A stretch of DNA of 64,000 nucleotides from Aristolochia californica (lineage: Eukaryota > Streptophyta > Magnoliopsida > Piperales > Aristolochiaceae): the NCBI GenBank assembly GCA_029961685.1, contig JARWKL010000004.1, positions 25,611,610 through 25,675,609 of the forward strand. The letters are read 5' to 3'. Shown piece after piece: positions 54,021-64,000 of this stretch (its first letter is position 1; each line of letters starts with the position of its first letter). The notes below the pieces were generated by a model. The model worked only from the letters and a program-made list of their open reading frames with translations. It made no database searches and was not told the DNA's origin. The position numbers and the translations under genes are program-made.

Positions 54021-55117
54021 GGAATGACTTATGGATTGGGAGTCAATACTTAGTTAAAAATCCCCCACCTCTCCCTTTTCCCAACGATTGTAAAACCTGA
54101 AATATAAAAACAAAAAGAGTTTGCAATCCCTAAAAATTACACTCTTTTTTAATTATCTCTCTCTACATTTGTGGATTATACATTTCAATTTTAGATGTAT
54201 ACTTTTTTCGGAAACCAAAACTTGAGTTTTCACTTTCCCTTCATGTCATAAACAAAACAAGAGAAAAAAGGCAAAAAGATCACAACAAAAAAAAAATTTA
54301 GAGTTTATGTATGGAAAGAATTTAAAGCAATAACAAATGTGATTAAAGAAATTTTTTTCACAAACCACAAATGAACAAAAAAGTTTTGTTATCCAAGTAT
54401 GGGAAATTCCACTAGTTCAACCCTAATGGTTTGGAACTTTATATGAAAGAGATTTTTTTACACATGGTTTAAAAAATAGATATGCATGCTTGAAACATGT
54501 TAAAGATGCAAATCACCTATGGATGCAAACCTTTTAAAGAGAATAACATTAAATTCTCAAGTAAATGTGCGGTGGAATATTTACCCGAGTCAAACAATTC
54601 ATTATTTTGTCCATTTACAAATAACTAACCTAACGATCATAGATGATTGTAAAGTTATTTATCATGCGTAACGGGTATCTTTTTGTAAGGAATGATTTAT
54701 TCATTGGGATTCAACACTCAGTTAAAAATCCCCTCCCTTCTGCTTTTCATGACTATTGCAAAACATTCATTATAAAAACTAAAAAGAGTTCAAAATCCCT
54801 AAAAATTACAAACACTTTTTGGAATTAGCTCACTCTACATTTGTGCATTGTGCATTTCCGTTTTAGATGTATACTTTTTCCAAAAATCAAACCTTGAGGT
54901 TTTCACTTTCCCTTCATCTCGTAAACAAAAAAAGAGATAACAAGCAAATAGATCATAAAGAAATGAATATTTTAGAGTTTATGTATGGAAAGAATTTAAA
55001 GCAATAAAAAATGTAAGTAAAGAAAATTTATTCACACACCACAAATGAACACAAAAGTTTTGTTATCCAAGTTTGGGAAATTCCACTAGTTCAACCCAAA
55101 TGGCTTGGAATTTAATA
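54021..55117 (+). repeat. Domain-4 monomers before the recent duplication
   Basis: Monomers at 54021 and 54689 correspond to 50144 and 50816 (see that block). The second runs into the left end of the 1543-bp duplication at 55118. It ends in the ATCTTGTGTAA variant, as do 38413 and 50816. No gene was seen. Confidence 0.82.
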
Positions 55118-56660
55118 AGAAAGAGTTTTTTATAGACATGTTTTAAAAAATGATATGCGTGCTTGAAACATGTTTAAGATGCAAATGACCTATGGATCCA
55201 AACCTTCTAAAGAGAATAACATTAAATTGTCTAGTGAATGTGTGGTGGGATATTTACCCGAGTCAAACTAGCCACTATTTTGCCCATTTAAAAAAAAATT
55301 GATCTAGCGATCATAGATGATTGTAAAGTGATTTATCTTGTGTAACGAGCTATATTTTTTTAAGGAATGACTTATGGATTAGGAGTCAACACTCTGTTAA
55401 AAATTCCCCACCTGGCCCTTTTTCCGACAATTGCAAAACCTGATATATAAAACTAAAAAGAGTTTGCAATCCCTAAAAATTACAAACACTTTTTTGAACT
55501 CTCTCACTCTATATTTGTGCATTGTGAATTTAAATTGTAGATGTACACTTTTTTCTTAAATCGAAAGTTGAGTTTTCAGTTTCCCTTCATCTCGTAAACA
55601 AAAACAGAGATAAAAGGGAAATAGAACACAACAAAATAAAAAATTTAGAGTTTATGTGTTGAAAGATTTTAAAGCAATAACAAATGTAAGTAATGAAAAT
55701 TTATTCACACACCACAAATGAACACAAAAGTTTTGTTATCCAAGTTTGGGAAATTCCACTAGTTCAACCCTAATAGCTTGAAATTTATAAGAAAGAGATT
55801 TTTCTACACATGTTTTAAAAAATAGATATGCATGCTAGAAACATGTTAAAGATTTAAATCATCTACGGATCTAAACCTTTTAAAGAGAATAACATTAAAT
55901 TCTCCAGTGAACATGCGGTGGGATATTTACCCGAGTCAAACAAGCCAATATTTTGCCCACTTACAAAAAGCAGACCTAACAATCATCGATGATTGTAAAG
56001 TGATTTATCATGTGTAACTAGCTATATTTTTGTAAGGAATGACTTATGGATTGCGAGTCAACACTCAGTTAAAAATTCACTGCTTCCCCCTTTTACCGAC
56101 CATTGCAAATCATGATATATAAAAACTAAACATAGTTTACAATCGCTAAAAATTACAGACACTTTTTGGAATTATCTCTCTCTACATTTGTGAATTGTGC
56201 ATTTCCATTTTAGATGTATAATTTTTTCTTTGATCAACACTCTAGCTTTCACTTTCCCTTCATCTCATAAACAAAAAAAGAGATAAAAGGCAAATAGATC
56301 ACAACAAAATAAAAATTTTAGAGTTTTCGTATGGTAAGAATTTAAAGCAATAACAAATGTAAATATAGAAAATTTATTCACACACCACAAATGAACACAA
56401 AAATTTTGTTATCCAAGTTTGGGAAATTCCACAAGTTCAACCCTAATGGCTTGGAATTTTATAAGAAAGAGATTTTTCTACAAATGTTTTTAAAAATGGA
56501 TATGCATACTTGAAACATGTTAAAGAAGTAAATGACCTCTTGATCCAAACTTTTTAAAGTGATTAACATTAAATTCTCAAGTGAACGTGTGGTAGGATAT
56601 TTACCTGAGTCAAACAAGCCATTATTTTTCCCTTTTATAAATAGTTGACCTAACGATCAT
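55118..56660 (+). repeat. 1543-bp recent tandem duplication, copy 1
   Basis: The sequence from AGAAAGAGTTTTTTATAGAC (55118) to GACCTAACGATCAT (56660) is repeated immediately downstream with only about four substitutions seen by eye. These are CTGTTAAAAA versus CTCTTAAAAA, CCTTTTTCCGAC versus CCTTTTCCCGAC, AAATTGTAGATG versus AAATTTTAGATG, and CTGCTTCCCCC versus CTGCCTCCCCC. Identity is therefore about 99.7%, far above that between ordinary monomers here. The unit is about 2.3 monomers and its join is out of monomer register. Confidence 0.95.
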
Positions 56661-58203
56661 AGAAAGAGTTTTTTATAGACATGTTTTAAAAAATGATATG
56701 CGTGCTTGAAACATGTTTAAGATGCAAATGACCTATGGATCCAAACCTTCTAAAGAGAATAACATTAAATTGTCTAGTGAATGTGTGGTGGGATATTTAC
56801 CCGAGTCAAACTAGCCACTATTTTGCCCATTTAAAAAAAAATTGATCTAGCGATCATAGATGATTGTAAAGTGATTTATCTTGTGTAACGAGCTATATTT
56901 TTTTAAGGAATGACTTATGGATTAGGAGTCAACACTCTCTTAAAAATTCCCCACCTGGCCCTTTTCCCGACAATTGCAAAACCTGATATATAAAACTAAA
57001 AAGAGTTTGCAATCCCTAAAAATTACAAACACTTTTTTGAACTCTCTCACTCTATATTTGTGCATTGTGAATTTAAATTTTAGATGTACACTTTTTTCTT
57101 AAATCGAAAGTTGAGTTTTCAGTTTCCCTTCATCTCGTAAACAAAAACAGAGATAAAAGGGAAATAGAACACAACAAAATAAAAAATTTAGAGTTTATGT
57201 GTTGAAAGATTTTAAAGCAATAACAAATGTAAGTAATGAAAATTTATTCACACACCACAAATGAACACAAAAGTTTTGTTATCCAAGTTTGGGAAATTCC
57301 ACTAGTTCAACCCTAATAGCTTGAAATTTATAAGAAAGAGATTTTTCTACACATGTTTTAAAAAATAGATATGCATGCTAGAAACATGTTAAAGATTTAA
57401 ATCATCTACGGATCTAAACCTTTTAAAGAGAATAACATTAAATTCTCCAGTGAACATGCGGTGGGATATTTACCCGAGTCAAACAAGCCAATATTTTGCC
57501 CACTTACAAAAAGCAGACCTAACAATCATCGATGATTGTAAAGTGATTTATCATGTGTAACTAGCTATATTTTTGTAAGGAATGACTTATGGATTGCGAG
57601 TCAACACTCAGTTAAAAATTCACTGCCTCCCCCTTTTACCGACCATTGCAAATCATGATATATAAAAACTAAACATAGTTTACAATCGCTAAAAATTACA
57701 GACACTTTTTGGAATTATCTCTCTCTACATTTGTGAATTGTGCATTTCCATTTTAGATGTATAATTTTTTCTTTGATCAACACTCTAGCTTTCACTTTCC
57801 CTTCATCTCATAAACAAAAAAAGAGATAAAAGGCAAATAGATCACAACAAAATAAAAATTTTAGAGTTTTCGTATGGTAAGAATTTAAAGCAATAACAAA
57901 TGTAAATATAGAAAATTTATTCACACACCACAAATGAACACAAAAATTTTGTTATCCAAGTTTGGGAAATTCCACAAGTTCAACCCTAATGGCTTGGAAT
58001 TTTATAAGAAAGAGATTTTTCTACAAATGTTTTTAAAAATGGATATGCATACTTGAAACATGTTAAAGAAGTAAATGACCTCTTGATCCAAACTTTTTAA
58101 AGTGATTAACATTAAATTCTCAAGTGAACGTGTGGTAGGATATTTACCTGAGTCAAACAAGCCATTATTTTTCCCTTTTATAAATAGTTGACCTAACGAT
58201 CAT
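56661..58203 (+). repeat. 1543-bp recent tandem duplication, copy 2
   Basis: Second copy of 55118-56660. Monomer starts 56907 and 57579 equal 55364 and 56036 plus exactly 1543. At the internal junction GATCAT|AGAAAGAG, phase about 625 is joined to phase about 428. At the right end GATCATAGATGATT continues normally. Only AG is shared at the breakpoint, so this is not a register-preserving unequal crossover between monomers. Confidence 0.95.
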
Positions 58204-59349
58204 AGATGATTTTAAAGTGATGTATCATGCGTAACGAGCTATATTTTTGTAAGGAATGACTTATTGATTAAGATTGAACATTTAATTAAAAATTCCCTGC
58301 CTCCCCCTTTTCCCCATGATTGCAAAACATGCTATACAAAAAGTAAAAAGAGTTTACAATCCCTAAAAATTACAGACACATTTTGGAATTCTCTCTCTCT
58401 ACATTTGTGTATTGAACATTTCCATTTTAGATGTATACTTTTTCCTTAAATCAAAACTTGAGTTTTCACTTTCCCTTCATCTCGTAAACAAAAAGAGAGA
58501 TAAAAGGCAAATAACTAGCAACAAAATGAAAATTTTAGAGTTTATGTATGGAAAGAAAATAAAGCAATAACAAATTTAAGTAAAGAAAATTAATTGATAC
58601 ATCACAAATGAATACAAAAGTTTTGTTATCAAAGTTTGGGAAATTCCACCAGTTCAACCCTAATAGCTTGGAATTTTATTGGAAAGAGATTTTTCTAAAC
58701 ATGTTTTAAAAAATGGATATGCGTGCTTGAAACATGTTAAAGATCAAATGACCTATGGATCCAAACCTTTTAAAAAGAATAACTTTAAATTCTCAACTGA
58801 ACGTGCGGTGGGATATTTACCCGAGTCAAACAAGCCATTATTTTGCCCATTTTCAAAAAGTTGACCTACCAATGATAGATGATTATAAAGTGATTTATCA
58901 TATGTAAGCAGCTATATTTATGTAAGGAATGACTTATGGATTGGCATTCAACACTCAGTTAGAAATCCTCCACCTCCCCCTTTTCACGACGATTTCAAAA
59001 CCTGGTATCCCTAAAAATTACAGACACTTTTTTGAATTATCTCTCTCTACATTTGAGCAATGTGCATTTCATTTTTAGAAGTAAACTTTTTTCTTAAATT
59101 GAAACTTGAGTTTTCACTTTCCCTTCATCTCGTAAACAAAAAAAGAGATTAAAGGCAAATTGATCACAACAAAATGAAAATTTTGGAGTTTATGTATGGA
59201 AAGAATTTAAAGCAATAAAAAATGTAAGTAAATAAAATTTATTCACAGACGAAAAATGAACACAAAAGTTTTCTTATCCAAGTTTGAGAAATTCCTCTAA
59301 TTCAAAACATATAGCATGGAATTTTATAAGAAAGAAATTTTTCTAGACA

Positions 59350-59364
59350 TGTTCTAAAAAATTA
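59350..59364 (+). other. Deletion junction (~330 bp) with CTAAAAA microhomology
   Basis: GACATGTTCTAAAAAA (phase about 455 of a Q monomer) passes into AAAAATTATAGACATT (phase about 125 of an R monomer). CTAAAAA is present in both parents (TTCTAAAAAATGG and CCCTAAAAATTA), so the join lies within it. Confidence 0.87.
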
Positions 59365-61794
59365 TAGACATTTTTTTGAATTATCTCTCTCTACATTTCT
59401 GCATTGTGCATTTCAATTTTAGATGTATACCTATTTATTAAATCGAAACATGAGTTTTCATTTTCTCTTCATCGCTCGTAAACAAAAAATGAGATAAAGG
59501 GCAAATAGATGAGAAAAAAATGAAAATTTTAGAGTTTATGTATGGAAACAATACAAAACAATAACAAATGTAAGTAAAGAAAATTTATTCACACACCACA
59601 AACGAACACAAAAGTGTTGTTATCCAAGTTTGGGAAATTTCACTAGTTCAACTCTAATAGCTTGGAATTTTATAAGAAAGAGATTTTTCTACACAAGTTT
59701 TAAAAATGGAAAGGAATGCTTGAAACATGTTATAGATGCAAATGACCTATGGATCCAAACCTTTTGAAGAGAATAACATTAAATTCTCGAGTGAATGTCC
59801 GGTGGGATATTTAACCTAGTCAAACAAGCCATTATTTTTCCCATTTATAAAAAGCTAACTTAACGATCATAGATGATTGTAAAGTGATTTATCATGCGTA
59901 ACGGGTTCTATTTTTGAAGGAATGACTTATAGATTGGGATTCAACACTTAGTTCAAAGTCCCCCGCCACCCCTTTTTCCTAACGATTGCAAAACCTGATA
60001 TATAAAAACTAAAAAGAGTTTACAATCCCTACAAATTACAGACACTTTTTGGAATTATCTCTCTCTATATTTGTGCATTGTGCATTTATATTTTATATGT
60101 ATACATTTTTCTTAAATCAAAACTTGATTTTTCACTTTCCCTTCATCTCGTAAATGAAAAAAGAGATAAAAGGCAAAAATTGGTCACAACAAAACGAAAA
60201 TTTTTGAGTTTATGTATGGAAAATAAATTTGAAGCAATAAAAAATGTAGGTAAAGAAAATTTATTCTCTCACCACCATTAAACACAAAAGTTTTGTTATC
60301 CAAGTTTGGAAAATTCCACTAGTTTAACCCTTCTAGCTTGGAATTTTATAAGAAAGAGAGTTTCTTGCACATGTTTTAAAAAATGGATATGCATGCTTGA
60401 AACATGTTAAAGATGCAAATCACCAATGGATCTAAAAATTTTAAAGAGAATAAAATTAAATTCTGAAGTGAACGTGCGGTGGGATATTTACCAAAGTCAA
60501 ACAAGCCATTTTTTTGCCCATTTACTAAAAGCTGACATAATGATCATAGATGATTGTAAAGAGATTTATCTTTCGTAATGGGCTATATTTTTGTAAGGAA
60601 TGAATTTGGATTGGGTGTCAAAAATCAGTTAAAAATCCCCCACTCCCCCTTTTCCCGACGATTGCAAAACCTCATATATAAAAACTAAAAACAGTTTACG
60701 ATCCCAAAAAATTACTGACCATTTTTGGAATCATCTCTCTCTACATTTGTGCATTGTGCATTTCCTTTTTAGATATATACTTTTTTCTTAAATCAAAACT
60801 GGAGTTTTCACTTTCCCATCATCTCGTAAACAAACCAAGAGATAAAAAGCAATTACTTCACAACAAAACGCAAATTTTTGAGTTTATGTAAATAAATCAT
60901 TCAAAGCAATACAAAATTTAAATAAAAAAAATTTATTCACACACCACAAATGAACACAAAAGTTTTTTTATGCAAGTTTGGGAAATTCCACTAGTTCAAC
61001 CCTAATGGCTTGGAATTTTAAAAGCAAGATATTTTTCTACACATGTTTTAAAAAATAGTTAGGCAAGCTTGAAACATGTTAAAGATGCAAATGACCTATG
61101 GATCCAAACCTTTGTATGAAAATAACATTGAATTCTCAAGTGAACGTGCGGTGGGATATTTATCCATGTCAAACAAGCCATTATTTGGCCCATATACAAA
61201 AAGTTGCCCTAACGATCATAGATGATTGTAAAGTGATTTATCATGCATAATGGGCTATTTTTTTAAGGAATGACTTATGGATTGGGAGTCAACACTCAAT
61301 TAAAAATCTTCCGCCTCCCCCTTTTCCCGTCGATTACAAAATCAGATATATAAAAACAAAAAAAAATTTACAATCCATAAAAATTACAGACACTTGTCGG
61401 AATGATCTCTCTCTACTTTTGTGCGTTGAGCATTTCCATTTTAGATGTTAACTATTTTCTTAAATCAAAACTTGAGTTTTCACTTTCCCTTGACCTTGTA
61501 AACAAAAAAAGAGATAAAAGGCAAATAGACCAATACAAAATGAAAATTTTAGAGTTTATGTATTGAAAGAATTTAAAACAATAAAAAATATAAGTAAAGA
61601 AAATTTACTCACACACCACAAAGGAACACAATAGTTTTGTTATCCAAGTTTGGGAAATTCCACTAGTTCAACCCTAATATGTTGGAATTTGATAAGAAAG
61701 AGATTTTTCTACAAATGTTTTAAAAAATGGATAAGCATGCTTGAAACATGTTAAAGATACAATTGATCTATGGATCCAAACTTTTTAAAGTGAT

Positions 61795-61868
61795 TAACGA
61801 TCATAGATGATTGTAAAGTGACCTTTTATAAATAACTGACCTAACGATCATAGATGATTGTAAAGTGA
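61795..61868 (+). repeat. 27-bp direct repeat at a complex rearrangement
   Basis: A 27-bp sequence starting TAACGATCATAGATG and ending AAAGTGA occurs at 61795-61821 and again at 61842-61868, with 20 bp between. The first copy replaces the ATTAAATTCTCAAG...CCATTATTTTG stretch normally found after AAAGTGATTAAC. The shared TAAC suggests a jump forward, copying 27 bp, then a jump back. Confidence 0.85.
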
Positions 61869-61900
61869 TTTATCATGCGTAACGGGCTATATTTTTGTAA

Positions 61901-64000
61901 GGAATGACTTATTGATTGGGATTCAACACTTAGTTAAAAATCCCCCGCCTCCTCCTTTTCCCGACGATTGAAAAACATGCTATACAAAAAGTGAAAAGAG
62001 TTTACAATCCCTAAAAATAACAGACACATTTTGGAATTATCTCTCTATACATTTGTGCATTGTGCATTTCGATTTTAGATGTATACTTTTTCCTTAAATC
62101 AAAACTTGAGTTTTCACTTGCCCTTCATCTCGTAAACCAAAAAAAGAGATAAAAGGCAAATAAGTAACAACAAAATGAAAATTTTAGAGGTTATGTATGG
62201 AAAGAAAATAAAGCAATAACAAATGTAAGTAAAGAAAATTTATTCACACACCACAAATGATCACACAAAAGTCTTGTTATCCATGTTTGGGAAATTCCAC
62301 TAGTTCAACCCTAATAACTTGGAATTTTATTGGAAAGAGATTTTTCTACACATGTTTTAAAAAATGGATATGCATGCTTGAAACATGTTAAAGATGAAAA
62401 TGACCAATGGATCCAAACCTTTTAAAGGGAATAACATTAAATTCTCAACTGAACGTGCGGTGGGATATTTACCCAAGTCAAACAAGCCATTATTTTTCCC
62501 ATTTTAAAAAAGTTGACCTACCGATGATAGATGATTGTAAAGTGATTTATCATGCGTAAGGGGATATATTTATTTAAGGAATGACTTATGGATTGGCAGT
62601 CAACACTCAGTTAGAAATCCTCCGCCTCCCCCTTGTCACGACGATTGCAAAAGCTCATATATAAAAACTGAAAAGAGCTTTCAATCCCTAAAAATTACAG
62701 AGACTTTTTTGAATTATCTCTCTATATATTTGAGCTTTGTGCATTTCATTTTTAGAAGTACACTTTTTTCTTTAATCGAAACTTGAGTTTTCACTTTCCC
62801 TTCATCTCATAAACAAGAAAAGAGATTAAAGGCTAATTGATCACAACAAAATGAAATTTTTGGAGTTTATGTATGGAAAGAATTCAAAGCAATAACAAAT
62901 GTAAGTAAAGAAAATTTATTCACACACCATAAATGAACAAAAATTTTTTGTTAACCAAGTGTGAGAAATTCCTCTAGTTCAACCCATATTGCAACAAATT
63001 TTATAAGAAAGCAATTTTTCAAGACAGATTCTAAACAATGGATATGCAAGGTTGAAACATGTTAAAGATGTAAATCACCTATCCATCCAAACATTTTCAA
63101 GAGAATAACATTAAATTCTCACGTGAATGTGCAGTGGGATATTTATTTGAGTCAAAGAAGCAATTATTTTTCCCATTTACAAAAAGCTGACCTAATTTTC
63201 ATAGATGATTGTAAAGTTATTTATCAATCATAACGGGTTATATGTTTGTATGGAATGACTTATGGATTATGAGTCAACACTCAGTTAAAAATCCCCTGCC
63301 TCCCCTTTCCCCCGACGACTGCAAAACCTAAAATATAAAAAATAGAAAGAGTTTGTAATCCCTAAAAATTACAGACATTTTTTTGAATTATGTCTCTCTA
63401 CTTTTGAGCATTGTGCATTTCCATTTTAGATGTATACTTTTTCCTAAAATCAAAACTTGGGGTTTTCACTTTCCATTCATCTCGTAAACAAAAAAAGAGA
63501 TAAAAGGCAAATAGATCATGAAAAAATGAATATTTCAGAGTTTATGTATGGAGAGAATTTAAAGCAATAACAAATGTAAGTAAAAAAAATTTATTCACAC
63601 ACCACAAATGAACACAAAAGTTTTGTTATCCAAGTTTGGGAAATTCCACTAGTTCAACCCAAATGGCTTGGAATTTTATACGAAAGAGATTTTTCTACAC
63701 ATGTTTTAAAAAATGATATGCGTGCTTGAAACATGTTTAAGATGCAAATGACCTAGGGATCCAAACCTTTTAAAGAGAATAACATCAAATTCTCAAGTGA
63801 ACGTGCGGTGGGATATTTACCCGAGTCAAATAAGCTACTATTTTGCCCATTTACAAAAAGTTGATCTAACGATCATAGATGATTTTAAGAGATTTATCTT
63901 GTGTAATGGGCTATATTTTTTTAAGGAATGACTTATGGATTAGGAGTCAACACACTTTTAAAAATCCCCCGCTTCGCCCTTTTTCGAACGATTGCAAAAC
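61901..64000 (+). repeat. Domain-4 monomers to the window end
   Basis: P (61901), Q (62578), a hybrid monomer (63252) and the first 76 bp of another (63925). The hybrid begins R-like (AAAGAGTTTGTAATCCC). From about 63430 it carries the variants of 50816 and 54689 (TTTTCCTAAAATC, ATCATGAAAAAATGAATATT, CCCAAATGGCTTGG, ATCTTGTGTAATGGGC). The array continues past the window edge with no sign of ending. Confidence 0.85.

Larger units (their letters stand above)
58253..61900 (+). repeat. Hexameric higher-order repeat unit, copy 2 (damaged)
   Basis: P 58253, Q 58926, S 59919, T 60597 and U 61267 repeat the variants of 44212-48215 in order: AACATGCTATAC, GTTAGAAATCCTCC, GGGTTCTATTTTTGAAGG, GGAATGAATTTGG and GGCCCATATACAAAAAG, AAAATCAGATATAT. 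The Q-to-R region has lost about 27 bp near 59005 and about 330 bp near 59354, so the 5' part of R is missing and the unit is 3648 bp instead of about 4004. The next P begins at 61901. Confidence 0.85.
1..64000. repeat. Satellite DNA array, ~674-bp monomer, about 96 copies
   Basis: The window consists entirely of tandem copies of one AT-rich unit. The marker GGAATGACTTATGG recurs with a modal spacing of 674 bp, for example at 44212, 44886, 45560, 46234 and 46908. Conserved blocks within a monomer, by approximate phase: GGAATGACTTATGG (0), a C-rich CCCCCGCCTCCCCC tract (41), TATATAAAAA (80), CTCTCTCTACATTTG (about 145), AACAAAAAAAGAGATAAAAGG (about 235, shown in part), CCACTAGTTCAACCC (about 390), an ACATGTTT/AAACATGT dyad (about 445), GGATCC (504) and GGTGGGATATTTACCCGAG (about 554). 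Copies differ by roughly 5-20% by eye. No coding gene, RNA gene or transposon interrupts the array. This is clearly a satellite; its family and host are unknown to me. Confidence 0.97.

Noticed and set aside
1..64000. CRISPR array or LTR retrotransposon as the source of the repetition
   Set aside because: The repeats are ~674 bp and directly abutting, without unique spacers. No primer-binding site, polypurine tract with LTR ends, or gag/pol coding sequence is present.
1..64000. CENP-B box in the monomer
   Set aside because: I looked for TTCG....A..CGGG and its complement in the conserved blocks, notably around CCCGACGATTGC and TTTACCCGAGTCAAAC. Neither fits the required positions.

Overview
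The whole 64 kb window is one eukaryotic satellite DNA array. A single AT-rich unit (about 70% A+T, estimated by eye on sample lines) is repeated head to tail about 96 times. The commonest spacing between equivalent points in neighbouring copies is 674 bp. I used a conserved phase marker, GGAATGACTTATGG or a close variant, as phase 0 and traced it through the window. I find no supportable protein-coding gene, tRNA, rRNA, CRISPR array or transposon. Open reading frames reach at most about 90 codons, and they recur at the same monomer phase because the DNA itself is repeated. The composition, array size and layered repeat structure suggest heterochromatin (centromeric, pericentromeric or subtelomeric) of a plant or another eukaryote with large satellite blocks. 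I cannot name the species or a known satellite family.

Layout: (1) 1-22145, plus orientation. It opens with alternating A/B monomer types (about 1.35 kb dimer). It then holds two diverged copies of a long block about 10.0 kb apart: 3274-9319 matches 13335-19767. (2) 22146-27068, minus orientation. About 7.3 monomers form an inverted block with short microhomology at both junctions and a private monomer subfamily in its middle. (3) 27069 to about 38635, plus orientation. From about 28150 this is a degenerate three-monomer (about 2.02 kb) higher-order repeat with types X, Y and Z. (4) About 38636-64000, plus orientation. A different subfamily is arranged in six-monomer (about 4.0 kb) higher-order repeats, seen at 44212-48215 and, damaged, at 58253-61900, with another six-monomer periodicity between 50144 and 55364. 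It also contains a very recent, nearly perfect 1543-bp tandem duplication (55118-56660 and 56661-58203).

The history the sequence suggests is repeated local amplification of multi-monomer blocks, exchange between monomer types inside monomers (hybrids), and many small deletions and duplications whose edges often share 2-7 bp. The most notable observations are the inversion, the recent out-of-register 1543-bp duplication, the coexistence of several higher-order periods in one window, and conserved sub-monomer signals: an 8-bp dyad, a G-rich minus-strand tract and a near-universal GGATCC site.
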